The notes beneath the pieces are model-generated. The model had not been told where the DNA came from, did no database searches, and was given only the letters and a program-made list of their open reading frames with translations. From Fulvivirga sediminis (lineage in GTDB: Bacteria > Bacteroidota > Bacteroidia > Cytophagales > Cyclobacteriaceae), in NCBI RefSeq assembly GCF_016757215.1, contig NZ_JAESIY010000018.1, positions 1 through 64,000 of the forward strand: a stretch of 64,000 nt of DNA. The letters run 5' to 3'. Below are positions 26,137 through 35,263 of this stretch, piece by piece. Made by a program: the position numbers and the translations under genes. How positions within the stretch are numbered: the stretch's first letter is position 1; each line of letters begins with the position of its first letter.

Positions 26137-26606
26137 CCAGCAACGCATTGCTTCTGGTCATGTTTGAGCATTTTCTCAAAACATCGGCTCGCACTAGTAC
26201 CTTCACAATAATTAGGGATGGAAGTATAGCCATGCTTTTTATAAAACTTAATGGCTTCCGGCTGACCGGTGCCTGTTTCCAATACTATTCTGGAGTAACT
26301 CATTTCTTTAGCCCAGTTTTCTAACTCAGCTAATAACTGGTAAGCAGCACCACTACCTCTATGATCAGGATGTATATATACCCGCTTGATCTCCACAGAA
26401 TTTTCTTCAAATGGTCTAATAGCGCCACATCCTATAGCCACTTCGCCGTGATAAAGCACCACCGCCCAGCTAAGTCTTTTTTCATTGATTTTGGCAAACA
26501 ATGATGGTTCCACCTTATACCTGCCTGCCAAATCTTCATTAAGCAAATCAGTTAACTTCTCATAATCTCTATGCTCACTATCCGTTCTAAACAGCTTCAA
26601 CATCAC
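26133..26606 (-). CDS. GNAT family N-acetyltransferase
   Basis: A 157-aa protein with the GNAT fold: the acetyl-CoA pyrophosphate loop HPDHRGSGAAYQLL (about residues 78-91; R/QxxGxG/A pattern) and the following ILETGTGQPEAIKFYKKHGY. The substrate is not predictable. It is convergent with the WYL gene and overlaps its 3' end by 4 nt. Confidence 0.87.
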   Translation of the reverse strand: MMLKLFRTDSEHRDYEKLTDLLNEDLAGRYKVEPSLFAKINEKRLSWAVVLYHGEVAIGCGAIRPFEENSVEIKRVYIHPDHRGSGAAYQLLAELENWAKEMSYSRIVLETGTGQPEAIKFYKKHGYTSIPNYCEGTSASRCFEKMLKHDQKQCVAG

Positions 26607-26691
26607 ATTTCTTTTATTTCTCGTAGCTGTAAAAATAGTTTAAGTTATAAATAAAATCACAAGAAAAATCACCTTACTATTTCACTTTCTC

Positions 26692-26699
26692 TAATTTTG
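26692..26699 (+). promoter_or_regulatory. Promoter -7 element of the 2H phosphoesterase gene
   Basis: TAATTTTG matches the -7 consensus. It overlaps a possible TTG start at 26697, which makes that start unlikely and supports the ATG at 26730. Confidence 0.5.
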
Positions 26700-26729
26700 A
26701 TTGTCTTAGCTCATATAAAATCAGTATTG

Positions 26730-27419
26730 ATGTATAACCCCAGCCTGAAGCAGCATTACCAAGACCTTTACCACTCTTCCATCAATCAGATTAAGAGCGA
26801 AGGCTGCTCCGTAGATCATGTGATTAATGATCCTAACGATGATAGAAATGGCATAACCTTGCTAGCAAGACCTTCTGAAACCGTAAAAACTAATGTTCAG
26901 CAGTTTCTTGAATCTCTCAAGGCCATTGAGCCTGAACAGTACTACTATCCCAACTCAGACTTGCATATGACCATCATGTCTATTATCTCTTGCTACAGCG
27001 GCTTTAGTATGGAGCAAATTAACACTCATGATTATATTGACCTTATCAAAACAGCCATCAGAAGCCTACCTTCTTTTAAGATTTATTTCAAAGGCATCTC
27101 TGCATCTCCCTCTTCCATTATTATATGTGGTTACCCTGAAAATGATGCTTTGCACCAGATGAGAGGCAACCTTCGAGCTCATTTTAGAAATTCAGAACTT
27201 GAACAATCCATAGACAAAAGGTATACCTTAAAAACAGCTCATGCCACGGTGGTGCGCTTTCAAAAACCTTTGGTTGACCAACAAACATATTTGAATATGT
27301 TGGATGAATTCACCACTCATGATTTTGGTTCTTTTACCGTGAATGAGATAGAATTGGTTTTTAACGACTGGTATCAGAAAACTGATAAAGTGCAGCAACT
27401 CGCTACTTTCAATCTTTAA
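26730..27419 (+). CDS. 2H phosphoesterase superfamily protein
   Basis: About 229 aa from the chosen ATG at 26730; a TTG at 26697 lies inside the predicted promoter. Two HxT motifs define the family: LHMTIMS (about residues 82-88) and AHATVVRF (about 189-196). 2H proteins include 2'-5' RNA ligases, cyclic phosphodiesterases and LigT/ThpR. The sequence belongs to a group sometimes annotated as mutarotase, for which no reaction is established to my knowledge. The 3' end overlaps the convergent M20 gene by 11 nt. Confidence 0.7.
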   Translation: MYNPSLKQHYQDLYHSSINQIKSEGCSVDHVINDPNDDRNGITLLARPSETVKTNVQQFLESLKAIEPEQYYYPNSDLHMTIMSIISCYSGFSMEQINTHDYIDLIKTAIRSLPSFKIYFKGISASPSSIIICGYPENDALHQMRGNLRAHFRNSELEQSIDKRYTLKTAHATVVRFQKPLVDQQTYLNMLDEFTTHDFGSFTVNEIELVFNDWYQKTDKVQQLATFNL

Positions 27420-28773
27420 GGCTTACCGATTCATCAGTTTTATTCACTTGCTCCACCAGCATAGAGGCGAAATACTTCACTCCGCTTTTTATGCACGACT
27501 CATCTACTGAAAAATCAGGGCTATGGGGCATAGCGATAATGCCTTTTTCAAAATTAGACCCTCCCATTAAGAAATAGGTCCCAGGTACTTGCTGTTGAAA
27601 GTAAGAAAAATCATCTCCACGGCCATCAGGTATTATACCATACAGTTGAATGGCACTGGCTGGCCCATAAATATTTGCCACGGTATTGATTGTCTGCAAC
27701 GTGAGCTGCTCATCATTATCTATGTTTCCCCTCTCTGTGGAATAACCAATCATGTTAGAATGATAATAAACATCCTTCAGTAAATGACCATATTTGGACT
27801 CCTTGAATGCGGCTTTCAATTGATCGGGAATAGCACTTATACTCTCCTCATTACTAGCACTAATAAAGCCTATAATTTTAAGCTCTCCATCATTTTCTTC
27901 TACCTTAAAGTGTTTTTGAACAGTAACAAAGTCTTTAAAAATAGTATTAGGATTGCCGATCCCAATATTAGGATCCATTAGACTACTGTTGTCCCAAAAC
28001 TTACTGTCTGCCGCCACGTTTTGCAGCTCAGAAACTCTCTTTTTCACAAAATCTGCAATTTCATTATTATCCTCCGTGGCCTTGAAGGTTAAGTTGATCT
28101 GCTTGTAATCGGCAAAGAGGTAGCCAGGCTTAGAAGCTATCAACCCGGCCGGCATAGGCGAAATATGGGCAGCATATATTTCTTCAGGGGAGATCACATT
28201 AAAAAGGCCGTCATCTATCATCAACTTCGCTCCTTTGTAATTCTCTTCAGAGGGTTGAAATATAAAATATATAGTTCCTTTGATATGCTCCTTTTGCTTA
28301 GCCAAAACATTAGCAATACCCAGCCCTATGGCAGTATGCACATCATGACCGCAATTATGGCCTATTTCATCCTTTTTAGCTGCAGCCTCTCCTGCCCCAT
28401 GATTATGAATAGGAATAGCATCAATATCAGCACGCCAAGCGATCTTTTTACCGGGCTGTTTCCCTTTCAAAACACCAATAACGCTATAACCACCAATACC
28501 GGCTTTCACTTCTAGGCCCAAATTTGAAAGATACTGATAAATAAACTCTGAGGTTCTTTTTTCTTCACCACTCAATTCCGGGTGCTGGTGTATGTCTCTT
28601 CTTATTTCTACTAAACTTTCGTAAAGCGAGTCAGTGGCAAGCTGAATAGCGGTATGTACGTTTTGCAGCTCGCTGTTTTGCGCTTGCACGGCGGTATTAC
28701 AAATTAAGAGACATGAGGCAAAACAAATGCTCTTAATCATAGACGAGTAATGGGATGTTTTTAAATTTTTCAT
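27409..28773 (-). CDS. Secreted M20-family amidohydrolase/peptidase
   Basis: A 454-aa protein with a signal peptide. The ATG at 28740 (MIKSICFASC...VQAQ) would give a more compact one. Metal-binding motifs of the M20D group are visible: RADIDAIPI (about residues 114-122), GHNCGHDVHTAIG (about 138-150) and the EEN dyad in QPSEENYKG. Such enzymes cleave N-acyl amino acids or dipeptides; location is periplasmic. It lies 53 bp downstream of the crp-like gene on the same strand, possibly co-expressed. Confidence 0.87.
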   Translation of the reverse strand: MKNLKTSHYSSMIKSICFASCLLICNTAVQAQNSELQNVHTAIQLATDSLYESLVEIRRDIHQHPELSGEEKRTSEFIYQYLSNLGLEVKAGIGGYSVIGVLKGKQPGKKIAWRADIDAIPIHNHGAGEAAAKKDEIGHNCGHDVHTAIGLGIANVLAKQKEHIKGTIYFIFQPSEENYKGAKLMIDDGLFNVISPEEIYAAHISPMPAGLIASKPGYLFADYKQINLTFKATEDNNEIADFVKKRVSELQNVAADSKFWDNSSLMDPNIGIGNPNTIFKDFVTVQKHFKVEENDGELKIIGFISASNEESISAIPDQLKAAFKESKYGHLLKDVYYHSNMIGYSTERGNIDNDEQLTLQTINTVANIYGPASAIQLYGIIPDGRGDDFSYFQQQVPGTYFLMGGSNFEKGIIAMPHSPDFSVDESCIKSGVKYFASMLVEQVNKTDESVSLKD

Positions 28774-28826
28774 ATTACAAAGGTGGGTCTATCTGATGGC
28801 TTATACCTGTCACATATGTGACAAAG

Positions 28827-29414
28827 CTATTTTTGGGTTATCCTTTTTCTTATTCTGCTGAGTGATTGTCTTTCAATACCAAGAAATGAAGCCAAGTGCG
28901 TTAAACTCACTCTATTCATGAGATCCTCATTATCGGAAAGAAAAGCCAGGTATCGCTCTTCTGCTGTATTAAAAAGGAAACTCTCCACCCTATCGCTTAA
29001 TATGGTTAAAACCATCTCTGCTATTAATCGCCCCTGCATTTCGCTACTTTTGAACCTACTGTAGCTCTCCTGAATTATTTCATAGGGCAGATTAATAATA
29101 ATACAGGGTTCCAGGCACTGCATAAAGTACTTGGTAGGTTGCTGTCTTATAAAAGCAGGGTAATCGGTGACATACTCCCTCTCTTTGATAAAGCCAGTGG
29201 TAATTTCATTCCCTTTTTCATTGATATAATACCTTCTGAGCAAGCCGCTATTTACATAGCCCATATGTGCTTGCACCTCTCCCTTCTGCAGGTAAAATGC
29301 ACCTTTAGGCCTGGTCTCCATACTTAGGTGCGGCCTAAGAAAACTTATTATTTCATCACTTAAATGGCCGAACTGTTTCAGGTATGAGTCGAAGTACTTT
29401 TGGGCTTCTTCCAT
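28827..29414 (-). CDS. Crp/Fnr family transcriptional regulator
   Basis: A 195-aa protein with an N-terminal cyclic-nucleotide-binding-like barrel (PKGAFYLQKGEVQAHMGYVNSG, split around residues 36-57). The C-terminal helix-turn-helix reads LTHLASFLGIERQSLSRIRKR. It has no Cys cluster for an Fe-S centre, so it is not an Fnr-type oxygen sensor. Bacteroidota carry many such orphan regulators, and the ligand and targets are unknown. The downstream M20 gene is a possible target. Confidence 0.85.
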   Translation of the reverse strand: MEEAQKYFDSYLKQFGHLSDEIISFLRPHLSMETRPKGAFYLQKGEVQAHMGYVNSGLLRRYYINEKGNEITTGFIKEREYVTDYPAFIRQQPTKYFMQCLEPCIIINLPYEIIQESYSRFKSSEMQGRLIAEMVLTILSDRVESFLFNTAEERYLAFLSDNEDLMNRVSLTHLASFLGIERQSLSRIRKRITQK

Positions 29415-29533
29415 TAATGCTAAAACTCTTAAGATTCGTAATGAGAAACTCAGGTCATCAGCTAATGATTATAAATAACCCAAGCAATAAACACTCAAAT
29501 TAATGATTTATTAGCTTCAGGCCAAGTGAATGA

Positions 29534-30619
29534 TTATCGATCTGTTTTTGAAGATTTTATAACCTCTAAATGTTCATCTGTGAGGGCATTAGCATCAAAA
29601 AAAGCTATCCCTTTAGCTCCATTTTCTTTTGCCAACTTTATTGCCTCTGCCATCTTAGCGGGCTCTATGGAGGGAACATATACGCCTGTGTTCAGCTTTG
29701 TACTGGTATTTTCCAGGTCATTCACTCCTTGCTGCGTAGCCCAGCCCACCCAGTCAAGCTCTTCATTATAGAAGTTATGATAGATCATAGGAAGCACTTC
29801 ATCTATATGCCATTTATCCCATCGCTGTCTTACCATTCTGCCAGCCATTTCCGGATAAGGAAATACTGCTGCAGTCAGGTCTTTATTGTGCTTATGCACT
29901 ACTTCGTAAGCATCATCCACCACTGCTTTTATTTGATTAAGCCTAAACTGACGCCATTCAACATCTAATTCCGGGTGCTCCATCTCCAAAGGATTCTTAT
30001 GATGCATTTTTTCAAACGTGGCTATACATACATCGCAATAACAAAAATCAAACTCTGGTAACTCTGTATTTTGCTCCAGGTTGTAGTGAGGCAGCAGACC
30101 AATAGGAAGAAAAATATCACAATAACGGATATAATCAAGATGAACACTGCTCAGCCCTTCTACTGTTGACAAACCTTCCACCAAACTCAACACATGATTT
30201 CTGGAGGCCTCTCGGGTAGGACATAGCCATTGGTAATAGTCTACATAAGGTCGCGTATCAAAACACGATTTTCCTTCACGATTAACGGCATACCACTCAG
30301 GATGCTGAAGCGCCAGCTCATCGCCAGGTCTATTCATGGCCATAATCCAAGCATGCACTTCCAGATTTTCTTTGAGGGCCAAACCAGTAATATGTTGCAT
30401 AGCCTCAACATTGCCATCCGTATTAACAAGCACTGCATCTATGCCACCTTCTTTCAGCTTTTTAAATAATTTGACATACTTGTTATCCTTTTTATCCTGA
30501 TCATAATGCATCCAGGTCCAGTATTTAAACTCCGAATCTAATTGCTGAGCTACACTTTCAAAACCACTAAAAAGTATAACCATTAATATCAATACCTTTG
30601 AAAGGATCGAAATACGCAT
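29534..30619 (-). CDS. Secreted glycoside-hydrolase-like TIM-barrel protein
   Basis: A 361-aa protein with a signal peptide (ends about SVAQQ). The mature part looks like a (beta/alpha)8 barrel of the GHL/DUF187-like group: DAVLVNTDG, HAWIMAMNRPGDE, WLCPTREASRNHVL and SVHLDYIRYCD (about residues 158-168), whose Asp-Tyr is typical of these barrels. Four cysteines cluster in FDFCYCDVC. The gene is 17 bp downstream of a CBM9-like gene on the same strand, so both probably act on the same periplasmic glycan. Catalytic activity is not proven. Confidence 0.65.
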   Translation of the reverse strand: MRISILSKVLILMVILFSGFESVAQQLDSEFKYWTWMHYDQDKKDNKYVKLFKKLKEGGIDAVLVNTDGNVEAMQHITGLALKENLEVHAWIMAMNRPGDELALQHPEWYAVNREGKSCFDTRPYVDYYQWLCPTREASRNHVLSLVEGLSTVEGLSSVHLDYIRYCDIFLPIGLLPHYNLEQNTELPEFDFCYCDVCIATFEKMHHKNPLEMEHPELDVEWRQFRLNQIKAVVDDAYEVVHKHNKDLTAAVFPYPEMAGRMVRQRWDKWHIDEVLPMIYHNFYNEELDWVGWATQQGVNDLENTSTKLNTGVYVPSIEPAKMAEAIKLAKENGAKGIAFFDANALTDEHLEVIKSSKTDR

Positions 30620-30636
30620 ATTCTTAAATTTTTAGG

Positions 30637-31665
30637 TTATTTATAAATCAACAAGCCATCTTCACGAATAATAATAGCTTTTCCGCTGAAAGGATCATCT
30701 ACTTTAAGATTCCATCCCGCACTGTGCTCCTCAAGTGTAATAGGTAAACTTCTTCCCTCCACCTTAATTTGTTTCTGAAATACCATTACATCATTACGTT
30801 CGATGATAGATCTGTACACTTGATATAGCTTCCAAACCACTTCATCTGAAGCCGTCAGCGTATAGTTTGTATTTTTTTTCTTAGTGAAATATACATACCC
30901 CCATAGCTCAGGCCGATGCATATCTATGGCATACTGAGGAGACCATACCCAATTATACTCAGGAAAGTAATTGCCATTTTCATCCTTCTTTCTGCCATAC
31001 TTACCATCATCTAAAGAGTAATCCCAGTTAACACGAGAGAAGTTAATCCTCCATACTTTATCCTCGGGTGCTTTTAAATTTTTGGAAGCCTCTCCTAAGG
31101 CTGACCATGGCATGGCAATTTCTATAGACCACCCCAGATCAATATCCGCAGGATCATTGAGTGTTCCTTTTATGTCAACGGCAGTTTTCAAACCTTTGAT
31201 ATCCCAGTTATCTATAACCTTACTATCATTTCGGTAGGGCTTGGCCAGCCACAGGTCCCACACTGTGTTTAAAGCATTCATTTCAAATTCCAGATAGTTA
31301 TGTGTGTCTCCATCTGGATTTATGAATATTTCAAAATCATTATTATAAAAAATCACCTCATCCCGCTGAGTAATATCAGCCCATACATGAGGTTCTTCCA
31401 GCTCGGCGTAGAAGTAAAGGTATTCATCATCCCAAAGCATCTTTACTTTAGTGTTATATGTAGGTTTTTCTACTCCTTCAATATCAATGAAACTGCTGGT
31501 CCAGGGAGCTTTATCCCAAGCAGGCTCTGATTTACCATCAATAGCCAAACTTTCAGAAGTGTATTGAGCATTATAAACATGCGGAAGGTTTTGGTGCTGC
31601 GCATGGGCAGAACTAAAAAATATCATAACCATTATTATCAAAAGAACATTATATATATGAGTCAT
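30637..31665 (-). CDS. Secreted CBM9-like carbohydrate-binding protein
   Basis: A 342-aa protein with an N-terminal signal peptide (ends SAHAQ). Its domain begins IDGKSEPAWDKAPW (about residues 40-53), the opening of CBM9-like beta sandwiches. It continues VKMLWDDEYLYFYAELEEPHVWA and FEIFINPDGDTHNYLEFEMNA, the calcium/ligand region. These proteins bind sugars in the envelope or extracellularly. It is first in a two-gene operon with a glycosidase-like partner. The native ligand is unknown. Confidence 0.8.
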   Translation of the reverse strand: MTHIYNVLLIIMVMIFFSSAHAQHQNLPHVYNAQYTSESLAIDGKSEPAWDKAPWTSSFIDIEGVEKPTYNTKVKMLWDDEYLYFYAELEEPHVWADITQRDEVIFYNNDFEIFINPDGDTHNYLEFEMNALNTVWDLWLAKPYRNDSKVIDNWDIKGLKTAVDIKGTLNDPADIDLGWSIEIAMPWSALGEASKNLKAPEDKVWRINFSRVNWDYSLDDGKYGRKKDENGNYFPEYNWVWSPQYAIDMHRPELWGYVYFTKKKNTNYTLTASDEVVWKLYQVYRSIIERNDVMVFQKQIKVEGRSLPITLEEHSAGWNLKVDDPFSGKAIIIREDGLLIYK

Positions 31666-31832
31666 TGATCATAAAGATACCCATCAGGAGAAAAGAGAAG
31701 AGGCGTAATTATGTGAATGGTTAAAGGCTTTGAAAAAAGCTTGAGAGTATGGCGTGTTCTTTTAATGCTACCTAAAGCACTTGAATAGAGAATAATTTAT
31801 TACTTTTCAAATAAAAAAATATAATTAAAGAT

Positions 31833-32195
31833 ATGCTAGGTTTAAGAACAACAATCTATAAGGTGCCTGATATTAACGCTGCTAAAGAGTGGTATTGTAA
31901 AGCCTTCAAAGCCGTTCCTTATTTTGACCAGCCCTTCTATGTAGGGTTTAATATAGGCGGTTATGAACTTGGCCTCATTCCCTATGAAGGTGATGCTACA
32001 GCTGGCAATACAGTAGTGAGCTACTGGGGTGTCATTAACATCAAAGAGCAATATGAAAGGCTGCTCAACTTGGGGGCCACTGCCTATGAAGCTCCTGAGC
32101 AGGTGGGTAATGACATTATTACAGCTACCATTAAAGACCCATGGGATAATGTTATCGGTCTTATCTATAATCCTAACTTCAAACCCGGACCTTAA
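31833..32195 (+). CDS. VOC superfamily (glyoxalase-like) protein
   Basis: A 120-aa single vicinal-oxygen-chelate domain: beta-alpha-beta start LRTTIYKVPDINAAKEWYCKAF, a mid-domain YELGLIPYEG and a C-terminal DPWDNVIGLIYNP. Members include glyoxalase I, dioxygenases and antibiotic-binding proteins. The metal-ligand set is incomplete by eye, so function is uncertain. It stands alone, with a hairpin (32201-32232) after its stop. Confidence 0.8.
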   Translation: MLGLRTTIYKVPDINAAKEWYCKAFKAVPYFDQPFYVGFNIGGYELGLIPYEGDATAGNTVVSYWGVINIKEQYERLLNLGATAYEAPEQVGNDIITATIKDPWDNVIGLIYNPNFKPGP

Positions 32196-32200
32196 AGCTT

Positions 32201-32232
32201 AGGGTTTTAGAACTAAATTATTTTAAAACCCT
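32201..32232. terminator. Hairpin after the VOC gene
   Basis: Nine-bp arms AGGGTTTTA and TAAAACCCT start 5 bp after the VOC stop. There is no T-run behind it, so it is a weak terminator candidate. Confidence 0.4.
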
Positions 32233-32351
32233 CACTAACCTCCCTATTTATGGCCATTTTAAGTGGTATAGGCACCCCCTGAAAACCGTGATTTATAGTG
32301 TTTTACCCGAAGTAATTACCTCAATCATAGTTTAAAAACATGGATCTATTA

Positions 32352-32359
32352 TAGCTTTG
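32352..32359 (+). promoter_or_regulatory. Promoter -7 element of the envelope-protein cluster
   Basis: TAGCTTTG fits TAnnTTTG, with a TTTA about 17 bp upstream in the -33 place. The gene behind it also has an unusually good ribosome site (GGAGG) 5 nt before its ATG. Confidence 0.5.
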
Positions 32360-32383
32360 TAACATCAATAATTACTTGGAGGT

Positions 32384-33070
32384 ATGAGGCTATTAAAAAT
32401 CAATCGAATTTCTCTATGGCTAGTGGTTTTCATCTGCCTACTTTCCCTTTCTTCTTGCTTTGACATTATAGAGGAAATTGAGGTGAAACAAGATGGCTCT
32501 GGCAGCATGAGCCTAACGGTAAACCTGAGCAAAAGTAAAACCAAGCTGGCTTCCCTTATGCTGCTAGATAGCGTTAATGGCCATAAAATCCCTCAAAAGC
32601 AAGACATAGAAACGGCGCTTAATAAAGCTGTAGAATACTTGCAAGAATCTTCGGGCATCAGCAATATTCAAAAAAAGACCGATTTCGATAATTTCATTTT
32701 CTCTCTTAGCTGTGATTTTAAACACGTGAGAGATATAGATACCATCATCAAGGAGGTGACAAAAGAACTCAAGGTAAAGCCTTTCACTACCTCCTTCACT
32801 TATGACAAGAGCAGCAAAACATTTCAACGAGAAAATACTTTTAGCCCTACCGCAAAAAAAGAATATGCTGACTTACAAAGTGATGATCAGGAGATATTTG
32901 ATGATTCTTTTTATACCTGTATTTATAGGTTTGAAAACGAGGTGAATAGTTATAGCAATACGAACGCTAAACTTTCGAAATCAAAAAAGGCAGTGATGTT
33001 GCGCGCTGCTGCTATAGATGTAATTAATGGAAGAGCATCTCTATCAAATCAAATCATTCTCAACAACTAG
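32384..33070 (+). CDS. Envelope lipoprotein of unknown function
   Basis: A 228-aa protein with a lipobox SLSSC (Cys25). The mature N-terminus FDIIEEIEVKQDGSGSMSLTVNLSK resembles the LppM-like lipoproteins that open with a beta strand, then GSG. It is probably attached to a membrane in the periplasm. It lies 50 bp upstream of a larger secreted protein, with which it seems to form an operon of three envelope genes. No function is known for this arrangement. Confidence 0.6.
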   Translation: MRLLKINRISLWLVVFICLLSLSSCFDIIEEIEVKQDGSGSMSLTVNLSKSKTKLASLMLLDSVNGHKIPQKQDIETALNKAVEYLQESSGISNIQKKTDFDNFIFSLSCDFKHVRDIDTIIKEVTKELKVKPFTTSFTYDKSSKTFQRENTFSPTAKKEYADLQSDDQEIFDDSFYTCIYRFENEVNSYSNTNAKLSKSKKAVMLRAAAIDVINGRASLSNQIILNN

Positions 33071-33120
33071 CGAATTATATTTTAAACTTATATTACCATA
33101 CATAGATTACAATTTTTACG

Positions 33121-35262
33121 ATGAAAAAACTATTATTCATACTCGCACTTTTCTCCTTTGGTATTACCGAAGGGCAGGAACTTAGTTCTTACGTGCCGGC
33201 GAGAGCCACCGTAGTAGGAAGCCTAAATGGCAGCCATATTTTTAAACCAGAAATATTAGAAAGGTTAAACAAAACCAACCCAGGACGAGAACTTTTAGCT
33301 GCACTATCTGACAAGCTAGGCTACAAGGTGACATCTTTGGATTCTGTAGGCATCAATACATCAGGCACAGCCTACTTTTATTCGCTACATACAGATAGTG
33401 TCATCTTCACCAACTTTATTTTTCCTTTAGAATCTAAAAAAGTGCTAGATGACATCTATAAAAACAAAGAAAATGTAGCTACGGGTAAATATACTAATGT
33501 GCAGCTATCTAATGGAACCTATGCCGCCTGGGATGATGAAAAGCTAATTATGAGTATGGGAGCCGAAGTGGCGAGCTACTTCTATGCATATGACTTTGAA
33601 AAGGTTAAAAAAGAAATGCAACAGCAGGCCAATGACAAACCACAAGAGAGCGACTATGAAATGACTGAAAGCGAATCATTGGTTTATGAAGAAGGGAGAA
33701 CACCTTATTTGTATAACTATTCGCTGCAGATGTACTTAAACAAATATAACAGCACTACGCTTGATATTATTGAAAAACTCCAAGAAGGAACTATCGATAG
33801 TGATTACATTGAGAGTCTAAAAGAGCAAGACCTGAAAAACATATACTATTCTTTCGAAAATGTTGACTCTATCTATTCACCAGACCCCAGCTCACTGGAT
33901 AAGTTTTTAAAAAGAAGAAGCAAGGATCTGGAAAAGGAAATCAGTCAACTAGAAAATAAGGATATACAAAAGGAACTCAGTGAGGTGATCGACAATATGA
34001 CCTACTATAGCGACAGTTTCAATATCTCTACCTCTAGGTCTCCATATTCAGGGTATTATCAAGTTAACTCTGAAGAAAAAGACTACCTCATTAATAAATG
34101 GACTAGATTACAAATTAATTACGCCATGTACCCGGCCAGTACCCCTATCACAAAAAACAAAAAGTACATGGACCAGTTTGACTCAGAAGCAGTTATTAAT
34201 ATATGGAATGGAGACATGGGTGATTTGCTAAAGCAAATAAGCAGCAAATCTTTACCTACTATGAGTCCTCTCTCTAAAAACCCAACCAAGATATTTGAGA
34301 ACTACGGACAGATAAGCAGTAATTTATATCTCAACGAAAAATCTGCCAAGATTGATTTTAATGTGAGCTTCAAAGATGAATTTGGTGAGTCTTTTAAAAA
34401 GATGTCAGACAGAAAAATCAACAAAAAATTCTTCAAATACATGAATGAAGATGAGCTTTTGGGCTACATGTCATACAACTTCAACATGGAAAACACCCTG
34501 AAAGAGTACCCTGACCTGCTAGCGACTCAGTATGGAGATATATTAGGTTCTAATTACATGGCTGAAGCTCAAATGCTGGCAGATGTATTTACTCTTGTAG
34601 TAGATGAAGAAGCTTTGGGAGATTTAATAAAAGGTGATGCACTCTTCTTAGTAAGCAGCTTTGAAGAAAAGGAATACACCTATACTGGCTATGAGTATGA
34701 CGAAGATTATAATTACAAAGAGGTAACAAAAACTAAAAAAGAAACTTTACCTAACTTTTTGTTCATGCTCTCTACAGAATCTCCTGAGTTCACTGATAAG
34801 CTAATCAACTATTTATTAGTTAAGGATCTGGTATCTACTACTGACGAGGGCTTTTATCACCTGAAAGCGCCTAAAAGGGATATTCCTATGGATCTTTTCT
34901 TCATGATTAAGAATGACATTTTCTTCCTGGGTACTTCTGCAGAAGATATGTCAGCCATAAAAAAAGGAACCTATAAAGGATCGCTATCTAAAAAGCACAA
35001 AAAACTAATGAGACAAGGTAATTATAGCCTGTACTTTAATAGTAAAGCGCTGCTAGAGCAAATACCTTCTGAAAAAATGCATCTAAGCGAGAAAAAGGAG
35101 CAACAGTTTACTTACATGACTGAGAATGCCACTGATTTCTATATTAAGTCATCAAAATTTAAAAACAACACTATGCACAGCGAGTTAATAATGGAAGTCC
35201 CAGATAAGCACGTTGATGCCGCTACTTATCTTTTAGATTTGATTGATCACTTATCAAGATAA
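33121..35262 (+). CDS. Secreted DUF4836-like protein
   Basis: A 713-aa protein with a signal peptide (ends about TEGQ). Its start, SYVPARATVVGSLNGSHIFKPEILERL, resembles DUF4836 proteins of Bacteroidota, whose function is unknown. The central part is Glu/Lys/Tyr-rich with several possible coiled segments (about residues 190-290). The gene ends 1 bp before the next ATG. That next gene encodes a related N-terminal pattern, so the two look like a duplicated, coupled pair in the periplasm. Confidence 0.5.
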   Translation: MKKLLFILALFSFGITEGQELSSYVPARATVVGSLNGSHIFKPEILERLNKTNPGRELLAALSDKLGYKVTSLDSVGINTSGTAYFYSLHTDSVIFTNFIFPLESKKVLDDIYKNKENVATGKYTNVQLSNGTYAAWDDEKLIMSMGAEVASYFYAYDFEKVKKEMQQQANDKPQESDYEMTESESLVYEEGRTPYLYNYSLQMYLNKYNSTTLDIIEKLQEGTIDSDYIESLKEQDLKNIYYSFENVDSIYSPDPSSLDKFLKRRSKDLEKEISQLENKDIQKELSEVIDNMTYYSDSFNISTSRSPYSGYYQVNSEEKDYLINKWTRLQINYAMYPASTPITKNKKYMDQFDSEAVINIWNGDMGDLLKQISSKSLPTMSPLSKNPTKIFENYGQISSNLYLNEKSAKIDFNVSFKDEFGESFKKMSDRKINKKFFKYMNEDELLGYMSYNFNMENTLKEYPDLLATQYGDILGSNYMAEAQMLADVFTLVVDEEALGDLIKGDALFLVSSFEEKEYTYTGYEYDEDYNYKEVTKTKKETLPNFLFMLSTESPEFTDKLINYLLVKDLVSTTDEGFYHLKAPKRDIPMDLFFMIKNDIFFLGTSAEDMSAIKKGTYKGSLSKKHKKLMRQGNYSLYFNSKALLEQIPSEKMHLSEKKEQQFTYMTENATDFYIKSSKFKNNTMHSELIMEVPDKHVDAATYLLDLIDHLSR

Positions 35263-35263
35263 T

